Positions 1-5,949 of a stretch of DNA of 6,668 nucleotides are shown in pieces (the first letter of the stretch is position 1; the number at the start of each line of letters is the position of its first letter). Below the pieces are notes generated by a model that was not told where the DNA came from, did no database searches, and worked only from the letters and a program-made list of their open reading frames with translations. A program made the translations under genes and the position numbers. Source of the DNA: Pseudomonadota bacterium (GTDB lineage: Bacteria; Pseudomonadota; Gammaproteobacteria; Burkholderiales; Thiobacillaceae); NCBI GenBank assembly GCA_021802595.1, contig JAJZRT010000214.1, forward strand, positions 1-6,668, read 5' to 3'.

Positions 1-37
1 CGGGCCGTGAATGGCGTCCCCCATCAACCCCATGGAA

Positions 38-42
38 AAGGA
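38..42 (+). promoter_or_regulatory. Ribosome binding site fixing the start of the hydrolase-metacaspase gene
   Basis: AAGGA lies six bases before the ATG at 49. It supports ATG 49 over the in-frame GTG at 7, which has almost no upstream sequence in the window and would add 14 residues (MNGVPHQPHGKGNS) that do not look like part of the hydrolase fold. Confidence 0.7.
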
Positions 43-48
43 AACAGC

Positions 49-1851
49 ATGGCCAGATCGCTTTCCCTCCTGTGCGTCCACGGCGTCGGCCACGGCGACG
101 CCGACCCGAATCTGCAGGCGTCCTGGACGCAGGCCATCGTCGACGGCCTGCGGTCGTGGAACCCCGACCTGGACGTGAGCTGCGACTTTCTCCGGTACGA
201 CACGCTGTTCGACCAGGCGCCGCACAACCCGGTCACCTATGCTGCCGCATTTGCCAGCGCGCTGGCGAGCGGCGTGGTGCATGGCGTGGGCGATCTGTTC
301 ACGCGCGAGCGCGGCCTGTTCGACATGCCGGAGCAGGTACGCTGGACCGCAGGCATGGTGGCGCAATGGCTCAGCGACGAAACCCTGCGTGCCGCCGCCC
401 GCGACGCCGTGCTGAAAAAATTGCAAGGAGATGATTACGACGTGGTCTGCGGCCACAGTCTCGGCTCGCTGATCTGCTACGACACCTTCCTGCGCAATGC
501 GGCGGCGATCGAGGGCAAGACCTTCGTCTCGCTCGGCGCCCAGATCGGCAATCCGTGCGTACGCGACGCCTTTGCCGGGCGGCTGGAGAGTCTTCCCGGG
601 GCCAGCCGCTGGTTTCACCTGTACAACCCGGACGACCATGTGCTGACGGCCGACATCCGCCTGAACGCGGGCAATTTCGAGGAGGTCGGCACCCGGTTCG
701 ACATCCCCAACGACCCGCTCAACCACGATGCCGCGCATTACCTGGCCCACCCCAACACCCGCGCCACGGTGTGGCGTGTGCTGTCGGGCGCCCGGGTCGA
801 ACGCGGCCTGGCGCGCAGCCTGACGGCGTTCCGCAAGGCCAGCGCCAAGCCGACGCGGCGCGCGCTGCTGATCGGCATCAACGACTACCCGGATCCGGCC
901 AACCGCCTGGAAGGCTGCGTCAACGACGTCTTCCTGATGAGTTCGGTGCTGCAGGAATGCGGCTTCGATGCCGAGGACATCCGCGTGGTGCTGGATGAGC
1001 GCGCCACCGCCGACGGCATCCTCGAACGCCTGCACTGGCTGCTCGACGGCGTGCAGGCGGGCGACGAACGGGTGCTGTTCTATTCCGGCCACGGCGCGCA
1101 GATACCGGCCTACGGCGCGAGCGACGAAGTCGACCATCTGGACGAATGCCTGGTGCCCTACGATTTCGACTGGTCTCCCGCGCGCGCCATCACCGACAAG
1201 CAGTTCCTCGGGCTGTACAGCCAGCTGCCTTACGACAGCTACTTCGCCGCCATCTTCGACTGCTGCCATTCCGGCGGCATGGCGCGCGAAGGCGGCCGCC
1301 GCGTGCGCGGCATCACCCCGCCGGACGATATCCGCCACCGCGCCCTGAAGTGGAACGCCGCCCTGCAGATGTGGGAGGAACGCCCGCTCGCCATCCCCAA
1401 CCGCTCGCTGGATCAGGACAAGGGCGCGGCGTACCTGGGCAGCAGCGGGGCGAGCTACCGGCTCGGGCGCGCCATCGGCCTGCGCACGCTCGCGCAAAAG
1501 GATTACGACCGCACGCGCCGCGCGCTGGGCCATCGCGGCCCCTACCTGCCGGTCATCATCGAAGCCTGCCTGGAAAACCAGCTGTCCTACGAATACCGCC
1601 ACGGCGTGCAGTCGTTCGGCGCCTTCACCTACAGCCTGGCCGAAACCCTGCGCGCCAGCCGCAGCCAGCACGACAATCCCGATTTCACCACGCTCGTCAA
1701 AAGCGTGGGCGCGCGCCTGAAACACCTCAAATACGAACAGACCCCCTGCCTGGTCGGGCCCAGAGCCATCCTGAAAATGCCGGTGCCATGGAGCACGCCG
1801 CCCGCGCCGGCCAGGCGCGGCAAGGGCACGCGCAAATCCCGTGGCGGATGA
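49..1851 (+). CDS. Alpha/beta-hydrolase - metacaspase (peptidase C14) fusion protein
   Basis: A 600-residue two-domain protein. Residues about 1-255 resemble an alpha/beta hydrolase of the lipase type. They show an early strand with LCVHGVGHG (possible oxyanion-hole motif), a nucleophile elbow GHSLG at 135-139 (Ser137), and candidate acid and base residues in NPDDH (Asp195/Asp196) and NHDAAH (His226 or His230). Residues about 270-590 are a caspase-like domain. It opens with RRALLIGINDY, has catalytic His348 in YSGHGAQ, an acidic substrate-pocket segment DEVDHLDECLVPYDF, and catalytic Cys406 in DCCHSGG. A p10-like part carries EACLENQLSYE (505-515) and GAFTYSLAETL. The tail is basic and Pro-rich. 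There is no signal peptide or membrane segment, so it is probably cytosolic. By family knowledge metacaspases cut after Arg or Lys, not Asp. The hydrolase substrate (lipid, ester or peptide) is unknown. It is probably co-transcribed with the membrane protein 70 bases downstream. The domain calls are secure; a role in stress, defence or regulated death is inference. Confidence 0.88.
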   Translation: MARSLSLLCVHGVGHGDADPNLQASWTQAIVDGLRSWNPDLDVSCDFLRYDTLFDQAPHNPVTYAAAFASALASGVVHGVGDLFTRERGLFDMPEQVRWTAGMVAQWLSDETLRAAARDAVLKKLQGDDYDVVCGHSLGSLICYDTFLRNAAAIEGKTFVSLGAQIGNPCVRDAFAGRLESLPGASRWFHLYNPDDHVLTADIRLNAGNFEEVGTRFDIPNDPLNHDAAHYLAHPNTRATVWRVLSGARVERGLARSLTAFRKASAKPTRRALLIGINDYPDPANRLEGCVNDVFLMSSVLQECGFDAEDIRVVLDERATADGILERLHWLLDGVQAGDERVLFYSGHGAQIPAYGASDEVDHLDECLVPYDFDWSPARAITDKQFLGLYSQLPYDSYFAAIFDCCHSGGMAREGGRRVRGITPPDDIRHRALKWNAALQMWEERPLAIPNRSLDQDKGAAYLGSSGASYRLGRAIGLRTLAQKDYDRTRRALGHRGPYLPVIIEACLENQLSYEYRHGVQSFGAFTYSLAETLRASRSQHDNPDFTTLVKSVGARLKHLKYEQTPCLVGPRAILKMPVPWSTPPAPARRGKGTRKSRGG

Positions 1852-1910
1852 GTGAAATGCCGGTACGGAAAGCGGCTGTGCCGCCCTCCGCCGAATGGCC
1901 GGCCCGTTGC

Positions 1911-1915
1911 AGGAG
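1911..1915 (+). promoter_or_regulatory. Ribosome binding site fixing the start of the two-helix membrane protein
   Basis: AGGAG lies six bases before the ATG at 1922. It decides between that start and an in-frame ATG at 1895, which has no comparable Shine-Dalgarno match and would add nine residues (MAGPLQEHI) ahead of the membrane segment. Confidence 0.7.
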
Positions 1916-1921
1916 CACATC

Positions 1922-2902
1922 ATGAATCTGCCAGGCGATCTGTTCGATACCATTCTGATGACGGCCGGCGTCGTACTGGTGATCACCGGGCTGGTGATGT
2001 TCATTCGCAGCAAGACCAGCACACAGGCCTCGTCGGTCGAGGCATTCGGCATCAAGCTCAACGTCACCCATCCGTCGCTGATCCTGGTGCTGGCGGGCGT
2101 GGGGCTGATGCTGGCGCCGCGACTGCTGCCGGAACCCGCAGACCGGACGGCGCCCCCCGTCATCGCGGAAACGGGCACGACCCAGGCGCCAGCACCCCGC
2201 CTCTCCGGCCCTGCGGCCATCCCCGTCCCGCCCGCTGCCGCGCCGCCCCCCGCGCCGTCACCTGTCGCTTCACTGGCGAAACCCTCGCCCCCCACGCCCG
2301 CCATACCCAAAAATCCGCACGCCCGCATGGCGTCAGGACAGGCCGCCGCCAGGCCGGCAACCGCCAGCCCCGCTCGCGTCCCGCCCATTTCGATGGAGAC
2401 AGCCACCGCTCCGCCCGCGGCCGCCCAGCCGGCGCGCCCGACGCTCGTCTACGCTGCGCTGGGACTGCCCGGCAATCGCAGCTTCTGGAACGGCGAGACG
2501 CGAACGAGCTACACGCGACGGATGCACGCCGTCCTGCAGCAGGATGGAGATGCGGTGCTGCGCATGAACAGCCGGTCACTGGAACTGGGCCAGATGGAAT
2601 TCGATGCCTGGTGGAACGAGTCGGAGCAGCGCCCGCGCAGCCGCGAACTGTGCGCCGCTTCCCCCGCGCCGCGCGCCCTGCTGTCGGCGCGCGTGGAAAC
2701 CCCTGCGACCGTCTCTTCCATCGAAAGCGCCTACTGGCCGGAATTGCGGTTGCGGCTCTTTGTCTGCGGCAACCAGCACCTCTACCGTCAGCAGAAAACC
2801 CTGTCGCCGCAGAACGGCGATGCCTGGCCATTTGCAACCGAGCTCCACAGCGAGACCGAGCGATTCCTGCGGACGTATCGCGGAGATTTGACGCCCGATT
2901 GA
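1922..2902 (+). CDS. Two-helix membrane protein with Pro/Ala-rich linker and unknown C-terminal domain
   Basis: A 326-residue protein I cannot assign to a named family. Two hydrophobic helices are visible at about 10-28 (ILMTAGVVLVITGLVMFI) and 51-69 (PSLILVLAGVGLMLAPRLL). They are joined by a short loop containing VEAFGIKLNVTHPS, a pattern I have seen in other small bacterial two-helix proteins. Residues about 70-171 are a low-complexity linker rich in Pro and Ala, with scattered Arg and Lys. Residues about 172-326 look like a folded domain, beginning TLVYAALGLPGNRSFWNG, with many aromatic and charged residues and only two cysteines (Cys244, Cys282). The connecting loop is positively charged and the N-terminus acidic. 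The positive-inside rule therefore suggests a cytoplasmic loop with both termini outside, which would place the C-terminal domain in the periplasm, where the cysteines could pair. This topology is inference. The gene follows the hydrolase-metacaspase gene by 70 bases in the same direction, so a shared operon and function are likely. Confidence 0.8.
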   Translation: MNLPGDLFDTILMTAGVVLVITGLVMFIRSKTSTQASSVEAFGIKLNVTHPSLILVLAGVGLMLAPRLLPEPADRTAPPVIAETGTTQAPAPRLSGPAAIPVPPAAAPPPAPSPVASLAKPSPPTPAIPKNPHARMASGQAAARPATASPARVPPISMETATAPPAAAQPARPTLVYAALGLPGNRSFWNGETRTSYTRRMHAVLQQDGDAVLRMNSRSLELGQMEFDAWWNESEQRPRSRELCAASPAPRALLSARVETPATVSSIESAYWPELRLRLFVCGNQHLYRQQKTLSPQNGDAWPFATELHSETERFLRTYRGDLTPD

Positions 2903-2938
2903 GCCTGCTTAGAGCTGCAGCCACTGCTATCCGGAACG

Positions 2939-3004
2939 AGCCCTTTGGCTTCGCCCAGGACAGGCCCTTCGACAGGCTCAGGGCGAACGGAGTGAGGGCT
3001 TTTT
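2939..3004 (+). terminator. Possible repeat-based terminator between convergent genes
   Basis: AGCCCT (2939-2944) can pair with AGGGCT (2995-3000), which runs straight into five T residues (3000-3004). The long enclosed segment holds repeat copy A, which can form its own inner stem. It lies 36 bases beyond the stop of the two-helix membrane protein. The outer stem is only six base pairs, so termination is plausible but not strongly supported. Confidence 0.3.
2965..2990 (+). repeat. 26-nt dispersed intergenic repeat, copy A (forward)
   Basis: The unit begins CCCTTCGACAGG and ends GGGCGAACGG. It contains the inverted segments TTCG and CGAA, and GCCCT/AGGGC around an 11-base loop. Related units occur at 4459-4497 and 5869-5939. 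From memory this is a very common dispersed repeat in betaproteobacterial and other environmental genomes; when translated it gives peptides such as PFDRLRANG or FALSLSKG. Confidence 0.85.
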
Positions 3005-3036
3005 GACATATACCCGGCTTGACCATCGCTCCCCCT

Positions 3037-3065
3037 GATCGTGAGCCTGCCGAACGATCGAAGGG
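3037..3065 (-). repeat. Diverged reverse copy of the 26-nt repeat with a hairpin
   Basis: The central GAGCCTGCCGA differs by one base from the core GAGCCTGTCGA expected of a reverse-oriented unit, and the end CGAAGGG is also kept. The flanks have become GATCGT (3037-3042) and ACGATC (3054-3059), a perfect 6-bp stem around that 11-base core. Together with copy A it makes a facing pair in the 191-bp convergent spacer 2903-3093, where I see nothing else besides the terminator-like stem. Confidence 0.5.
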
Positions 3066-3093
3066 CCGCCTTGCAGCGCGAAGCCTGATCCGG

Positions 3094-3489
3094 TCAACGG
3101 ACTGCGACAAACTCCAGTGTATTGGCATCCGGATCACGGCAGAACAGGGCCGCCCGCCCCGACCGGCTCGTCGTGTAGGCCACGCCTGCCGCATCGAGCC
3201 GGCTTTTCAGCACAGCCATGTCCGCAACGGCCAGCGCGATGTGGCGGTCGCGGCCGCCGTGCTCGGGCCGCACCGAGCCCGCATCGGGGTTGGGCAACTG
3301 CATCAGGTGCAGCTGCTGGCCGCCACCGAGGTCGTACCACTCGCCGGGGTAAGGCAGATCAGGGCGCCCGGGGTGCCGTGTCAGCCCCAGCACCGATTCG
3401 TAGAAGGCTTTCGCGCGCGCCAGGTCGGCAACCAGCAGACCGGCGTGCAGCAGGGCGGTGACGTTTCCCGCAGGGCGTGAGTCAGGCAT
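3094..3489 (-). CDS. VOC-superfamily (glyoxalase/bleomycin-resistance-like) protein
   Basis: A 131-residue single-domain protein with the vicinal oxygen chelate fold. It has two beta-alpha-beta modules: the first from LLHAGLLVADLARAKAFYESVLGL, the second from DRHIALAVADMAVLKSRLDAAG, ending in the typical GRAALFCRDPDANTLEF. The likely metal ligands are His15, His61 (QLHLMQL), His83 and Glu126, placed as in metal-dependent family members. The length is normal for a one-domain VOC protein. The substrate cannot be told from sequence: lactoylglutathione lyase, a dioxygenase-like activity and antibiotic binding are all possible. Its start overlaps the end of the upstream transporter gene by eight bases and has no good Shine-Dalgarno of its own, which suggests translational coupling. 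It ends facing the two-helix membrane protein. Confidence 0.88.
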   Translation of the reverse strand: MPDSRPAGNVTALLHAGLLVADLARAKAFYESVLGLTRHPGRPDLPYPGEWYDLGGGQQLHLMQLPNPDAGSVRPEHGGRDRHIALAVADMAVLKSRLDAAGVAYTTSRSGRAALFCRDPDANTLEFVAVR

Positions 3490-4384
3490 GGGCTTGCGCT
3501 TTCGACTGATCGTTTTCCATATGCCCGGAAAACAGGCTGGCGGTGATGATCATGACGGCGCCGATCCATTCCTGCATCCCCATGCGTTCATCGGACAGGA
3601 AATAGGCGGCGATCGCCGCCACCACCAGTTCCGACAGGAAAATGACGATGGCCTGATTGGCCGGCACGCGCGCCAGACCATACTGCACGGCATAGGTCAT
3701 GCTGCCGATGGCAATCCCCACGCCCGCCAGCAGCAACCAGGTCGAGGTTTGGGCGCTGGCCATGAAATCGAGCTCGGCGGGTTTCCACGCCAGCCCGGCC
3801 AGCGTCAGCACGGCCACGCCCGTCCAGACCGACACCGCCTTGGCGCCTTCGGCCACCCCTTCCAGATGGCGGCTGATGACGTTGCTCGCCGCGAACATCA
3901 TCCCCGCCGACAGCGCCAGCCATTCGGCGCGGTTGGCCGGCAGCGGCCAATCGCCAGGCTGCCATAGCATCACCAGCGCGCCGCCCGCCGCCAGTGCCAT
4001 TACCGCCCAGCCGGCGCGGTTGAGCTTCTCCCCCAGCAGGAAGCGGGCGAACAGCACCGTCCACAACGGCGACAGGTAAAACAGCAACAGCACCCGCACC
4101 ACCTCGCCTTCCAGCACCGCCAGCACATAGGCCAGATTGGTCCAGCCCGCCGCCAGGCCGATCGCGGCAAGCCACAGCCAGTGGCCGCGCGCAGCGCGCA
4201 GCGCACGGCCATGCAGCCAGCCCATCAGCAGCAGGGGCGTCGCATAGGTAAACAGGCTGGACGCGATGCCGCCCACGCCCGCCTGGCTCAACAGCCGGTA
4301 GGGATACCAGACCAGCCCCCACAGGGCGGCGGCGTAGACCAGACTGCTGATGGCAAGGGTGCGCTGCAGGGAAATCGAAGGCAT
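3482..4384 (-). CDS. EamA/DMT-superfamily transporter
   Basis: A 300-residue inner-membrane protein with ten predicted helices, at about 11-29, 38-56, 68-90, 97-117, 124-141, 154-172, 183-200, 215-233, 245-262 and 271-287. They form the two five-helix EamA repeats typical of drug/metabolite exporters. The internal duplication is visible: FYLSPLWTVLFARFLLGEKL (102-121) in the first half corresponds to VIFLSELVVAAIAAYFLSDE (247-266) in the second. Length and architecture are complete. The exported substrate is unknown; EamA members move amino acids, metabolites or drugs. It is the first gene of a two-gene unit with the VOC protein and is divergent from dapC, with 178 bases between the starts. 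Position beside lysine biosynthesis might hint at an amino-acid-related substrate, but this is weak inference. Confidence 0.9.
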   Translation of the reverse strand: MPSISLQRTLAISSLVYAAALWGLVWYPYRLLSQAGVGGIASSLFTYATPLLLMGWLHGRALRAARGHWLWLAAIGLAAGWTNLAYVLAVLEGEVVRVLLLFYLSPLWTVLFARFLLGEKLNRAGWAVMALAAGGALVMLWQPGDWPLPANRAEWLALSAGMMFAASNVISRHLEGVAEGAKAVSVWTGVAVLTLAGLAWKPAELDFMASAQTSTWLLLAGVGIAIGSMTYAVQYGLARVPANQAIVIFLSELVVAAIAAYFLSDERMGMQEWIGAVMIITASLFSGHMENDQSKAQAHA

Positions 4385-4407
4385 GGGGCTTTATAATGTG
4401 GGGCTTG

Positions 4408-4436
4408 GTTAAATCCTGGCTTGTTGCGCTTTCCAA
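4408..4436 (-). promoter_or_regulatory. Possible sigma70 promoter for the transporter-VOC unit
   Basis: Read on the minus strand, TTGGAA (4431-4436) as -35 is followed by a 17-base spacer and TTTAAC (4408-4413) as -10. Each matches the consensus at four of six positions. A start near 4401 would give a leader of about 16 bases before the ATG at 4384. The spacing is ideal but the hexamers are weak. Confidence 0.3.
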
Positions 4437-4458
4437 TAACCGCGACTGATCCAACGAC

Positions 4459-4497
4459 CGTTCGCCCCGAGCCCTACGACAAGCTCAGCCCGAACGG
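4459..4497. repeat. Palindromic pair of the 26-nt repeat between divergent genes
   Basis: A full forward unit lies at 4472-4497 (begins CCCTACGACAAG, ends AGCCCGAACGG). Directly before it, 4459-4473 (CCGTTCGCCCCGAGC) is the first half of a reverse-oriented unit. Head to head they form an imperfect palindrome: CCGTTCG pairs with CGAACGG, and GAG with CTC across a short loop. It lies in the 178-bp spacer between the divergent transporter and dapC genes. Confidence 0.75.
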
Positions 4498-4502
4498 ATA
4501 CC

Positions 4503-4532
4503 TTGATTCAAGCGTTATGGAATCCCAATGAT
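4503..4532 (+). promoter_or_regulatory. Possible dapC promoter
   Basis: TTGATT (4503-4508) and AATGAT (4527-4532) are separated by 18 bases and each match four of six consensus positions. The predicted start near 4539 gives a leader of about 24 bases. It sits immediately after the repeat palindrome. Weak on sequence alone. Confidence 0.25.
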
Positions 4533-4562
4533 GAAGCCGACTCTATCAAATTTGGCACTGCA

Positions 4563-5816
4563 ATGAATCCGCGTCTCGAACAACTCCATCCCTATCCGTT
4601 CCAGAAGCTGCGCGAGCTGTTCGCCGGGGTGACGCCGAATCCCGGGCTGTCGCCGATCAACCTGTCGATCGGCGAACCCAGGCACCCGACGCCGCAGTTC
4701 ATCAAGGACGCACTGGTCGCCGGACTCGGCGGGCTGGCGAATTATCCCATCACCCAGGGCTCGGATGCGCTGCGCCAGTCCATCGCCGCCTGGGCCGGGC
4801 GGCGCTACGGCGTCAAACTCGACCCGGCGACCGAGGTGCTGCCGGTCAACGGCTCGCGCGAGGCGCTGTTCGCCTTCGCCCAGGCCGCCGTCGATTCGAG
4901 CCGCCACGGCCGCCGCACGGTCATTTCGCCGAATCCCTTCTACCAGATCTATGAAGGCGCGGCGCTCTTGGCCGGCGCCCGTCCCTTCTTCCTCAACACG
5001 CTGCCGGAAAACGGCTTCCGCATGGACTGGTCGCGCGTGCCAGAAGACCTGTGGGAGACCGTCAGCCTCGTCTACGTCTGCTCGCCGGGCAACCCCACCG
5101 GCAAGGTGATGTCGCTGGCCGACTGGAAGGAACTGTTCGCGCTGTCGGACCAGCACGGCTTCGTCATCGCGGCCGACGAATGCTACTCGGAGATCTATTT
5201 CCCTCTCCCCAACCCTCTCCCGCTTGCGGGAGGGGGGGCGGACGTAATGCCAAAAACGATTAACGAAGGCCAGCCGCCGCTCGGCGCGCTCACCGCGGCG
5301 CAACAGCTCGGCCGCGGCTTCCGGAACCTGGTCGTGTTCAACTCGCTGTCCAAGCGCTCCAACGTGCCCGGCCTGCGTTCCGGCATGGTGGCGGGCGACG
5401 CCGAATTGATGAAGAAATTCCTGCTCTACCGTACCTACCACGGCAGCGCGATGTGCCCGGCGGTGCAGGCAGCCAGTGTCGCCGCGTGGAACGACGAGGC
5501 GCACGTGATCGAGAACCGCCGCCAGTACGCCGCGAAATTCGCCGCCGTCATGCCCCTGCTGAAGGACGTGCTGGCCTTCGACGCGCCCGACGCCGCGTTC
5601 TACCTGTGGGCGCGCGTGCCGGGCGGCGACGATGCCGCGTTCGCGCGCGGCCTCTACGAAAAACAGCACGTCACCGTGCTGCCCGGCAGCTACCTCGCGC
5701 GCGACGCCGCCGGCCTCAATCCGGGCAAGGGCTTCGTCCGCATCGCGCTGGTCGACAGCCTCGATGCCTGCGTCGAGGCGGCCAGGCGCATGGCGGCCTT
5801 CGTCGGCGAGGCGTGA
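4563..5816 (+). CDS. dapC: N-succinyldiaminopimelate aminotransferase DapC
   Basis: A PLP-dependent class I/II aminotransferase of 417 residues. It transaminates N-succinyl-2-amino-6-ketopimelate with glutamate to N-succinyl-L,L-diaminopimelate, in cytoplasmic lysine and peptidoglycan precursor synthesis. The N-terminus MNPRLEQLHPYPFQKLRELF and LSIGEPRHPTPQFIK are typical of betaproteobacterial DapC. PLP contacts are visible: Asn177 in SPGNPTGK, Asp205 in DECYSEIYF, and the Schiff-base Lys264 in SLSKRSNVPGLRSG. The C-terminal part carries AAFYLWARVPGG and VTVLPGSYLAR. The start at 4563 is chosen on homology, since the upstream in-frame TTG at 4503 would add 20 unrelated residues; the Shine-Dalgarno is poor. 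The protein is about 20 residues longer than the roughly 395-400 expected, owing to an insertion after residue 213 (see the repeat at 5202-5270). The frame is kept and every key residue is present, so it is probably active. dapD follows after 199 bases. Confidence 0.93.
   Translation: MNPRLEQLHPYPFQKLRELFAGVTPNPGLSPINLSIGEPRHPTPQFIKDALVAGLGGLANYPITQGSDALRQSIAAWAGRRYGVKLDPATEVLPVNGSREALFAFAQAAVDSSRHGRRTVISPNPFYQIYEGAALLAGARPFFLNTLPENGFRMDWSRVPEDLWETVSLVYVCSPGNPTGKVMSLADWKELFALSDQHGFVIAADECYSEIYFPLPNPLPLAGGGADVMPKTINEGQPPLGALTAAQQLGRGFRNLVVFNSLSKRSNVPGLRSGMVAGDAELMKKFLLYRTYHGSAMCPAVQAASVAAWNDEAHVIENRRQYAAKFAAVMPLLKDVLAFDAPDAAFYLWARVPGGDDAAFARGLYEKQHVTVLPGSYLARDAAGLNPGKGFVRIALVDSLDACVEAARRMAAFVGEA
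5202..5270 (+). repeat. In-frame palindromic repeat insertion inside dapC
   Basis: These 69 bases add 23 codons (PLPNPLPLAGGG followed by ADVMPKTINEG) between DECYSEIYF and QPPLGALTAA, where relatives I recall have only a few residues. The first part matches a widespread dispersed GC-rich repeat that reads CCCTCTCCC, then CGCTTGCGGGAG. The core 5213-5236 folds into an almost perfect 11-bp stem with one G-U pair and a G(CUUG)C tetraloop. The second part, about 5241-5270, is richer in A than the surrounding gene. Exact borders cannot be fixed without aligning uninterrupted homologues. Confidence 0.75.
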
Positions 5817-5868
5817 CAACACTGACCCATCGTTTTTATTGAGTTTTCCATTGCACATGCCAAAGTCT

Positions 5869-5939
5869 CCGTTCGCCCTGAGCTTGTCGAAGGGCATCTC
5901 CAAGTGGACACGGGGCTTCGACAGGCTCAGCCCGAACGG
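5869..5939. repeat. Inverted pair of the 26-nt repeat between dapC and dapD
   Basis: A reverse unit (5869-5894, begins CCGTTCGCCCTGAG, ends TCGAAGGG) faces a forward unit (5914-5939, begins GGCTTCGACAGG, ends GCCCGAACGG) across 19 bases. The pair could form a long imperfect hairpin in mRNA or single-stranded DNA, as REP/BIME-type elements do. No T-run follows, so it is not a standard terminator. It fills much of the 199-bp spacer 5817-6015. Confidence 0.85.
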
Positions 5940-5949
5940 TGGTTGATAT

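Noticed and set aside
7..48. In-frame GTG start giving a 14-residue N-terminal extension of the hydrolase-metacaspase
   Set aside because: ATG 49 has a good AAGGA at the right distance and begins directly at the hydrolase fold; the extension is not domain-like.
1922..2902. Idea that the membrane partner is a bacterial gasdermin
   Set aside because: Gasdermins lack N-terminal membrane helices and a long Pro/Ala linker; nothing in the C-terminal domain suggests that fold.
1852..3006. Open frame of 384 codons on the plus strand overlapping the two-helix membrane protein
   Set aside because: It is an Arg/Pro/Ala-rich shadow in another frame with no ribosome binding site, whereas the chosen frame has real membrane helices and a strong Shine-Dalgarno.
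2160..3194. Open frame of 344 codons on the minus strand under the membrane protein and spacer
   Set aside because: It is Arg-rich and low complexity, crosses the repeats and overlaps the end of the VOC gene; no domain is visible.
4392..4397. Perfect TATAAT on the plus strand upstream of dapC
   Set aside because: No acceptable -35 lies 16-18 bases upstream and there is no extended -10 TG; it would give a leader of about 160 bases through the repeat palindrome.
4503..4562. Upstream in-frame TTG start for dapC
   Set aside because: The extra 20 residues do not resemble DapC, while MNPRLEQLHPYPFQKL at 4563 is the family N-terminus; the segment more likely holds the promoter.
4515..5903. Open frame of 462 codons on the minus strand across dapC
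   Set aside because: It is antisense to a clear dapC, arises from high-GC codon bias, reads as low-complexity Arg/Val/Gly-rich protein and begins inside the 26-nt repeat.
2903..5939. CRISPR array from the repeated units
   Set aside because: The units are few, in both orientations, scattered between genes and without regular spacers.
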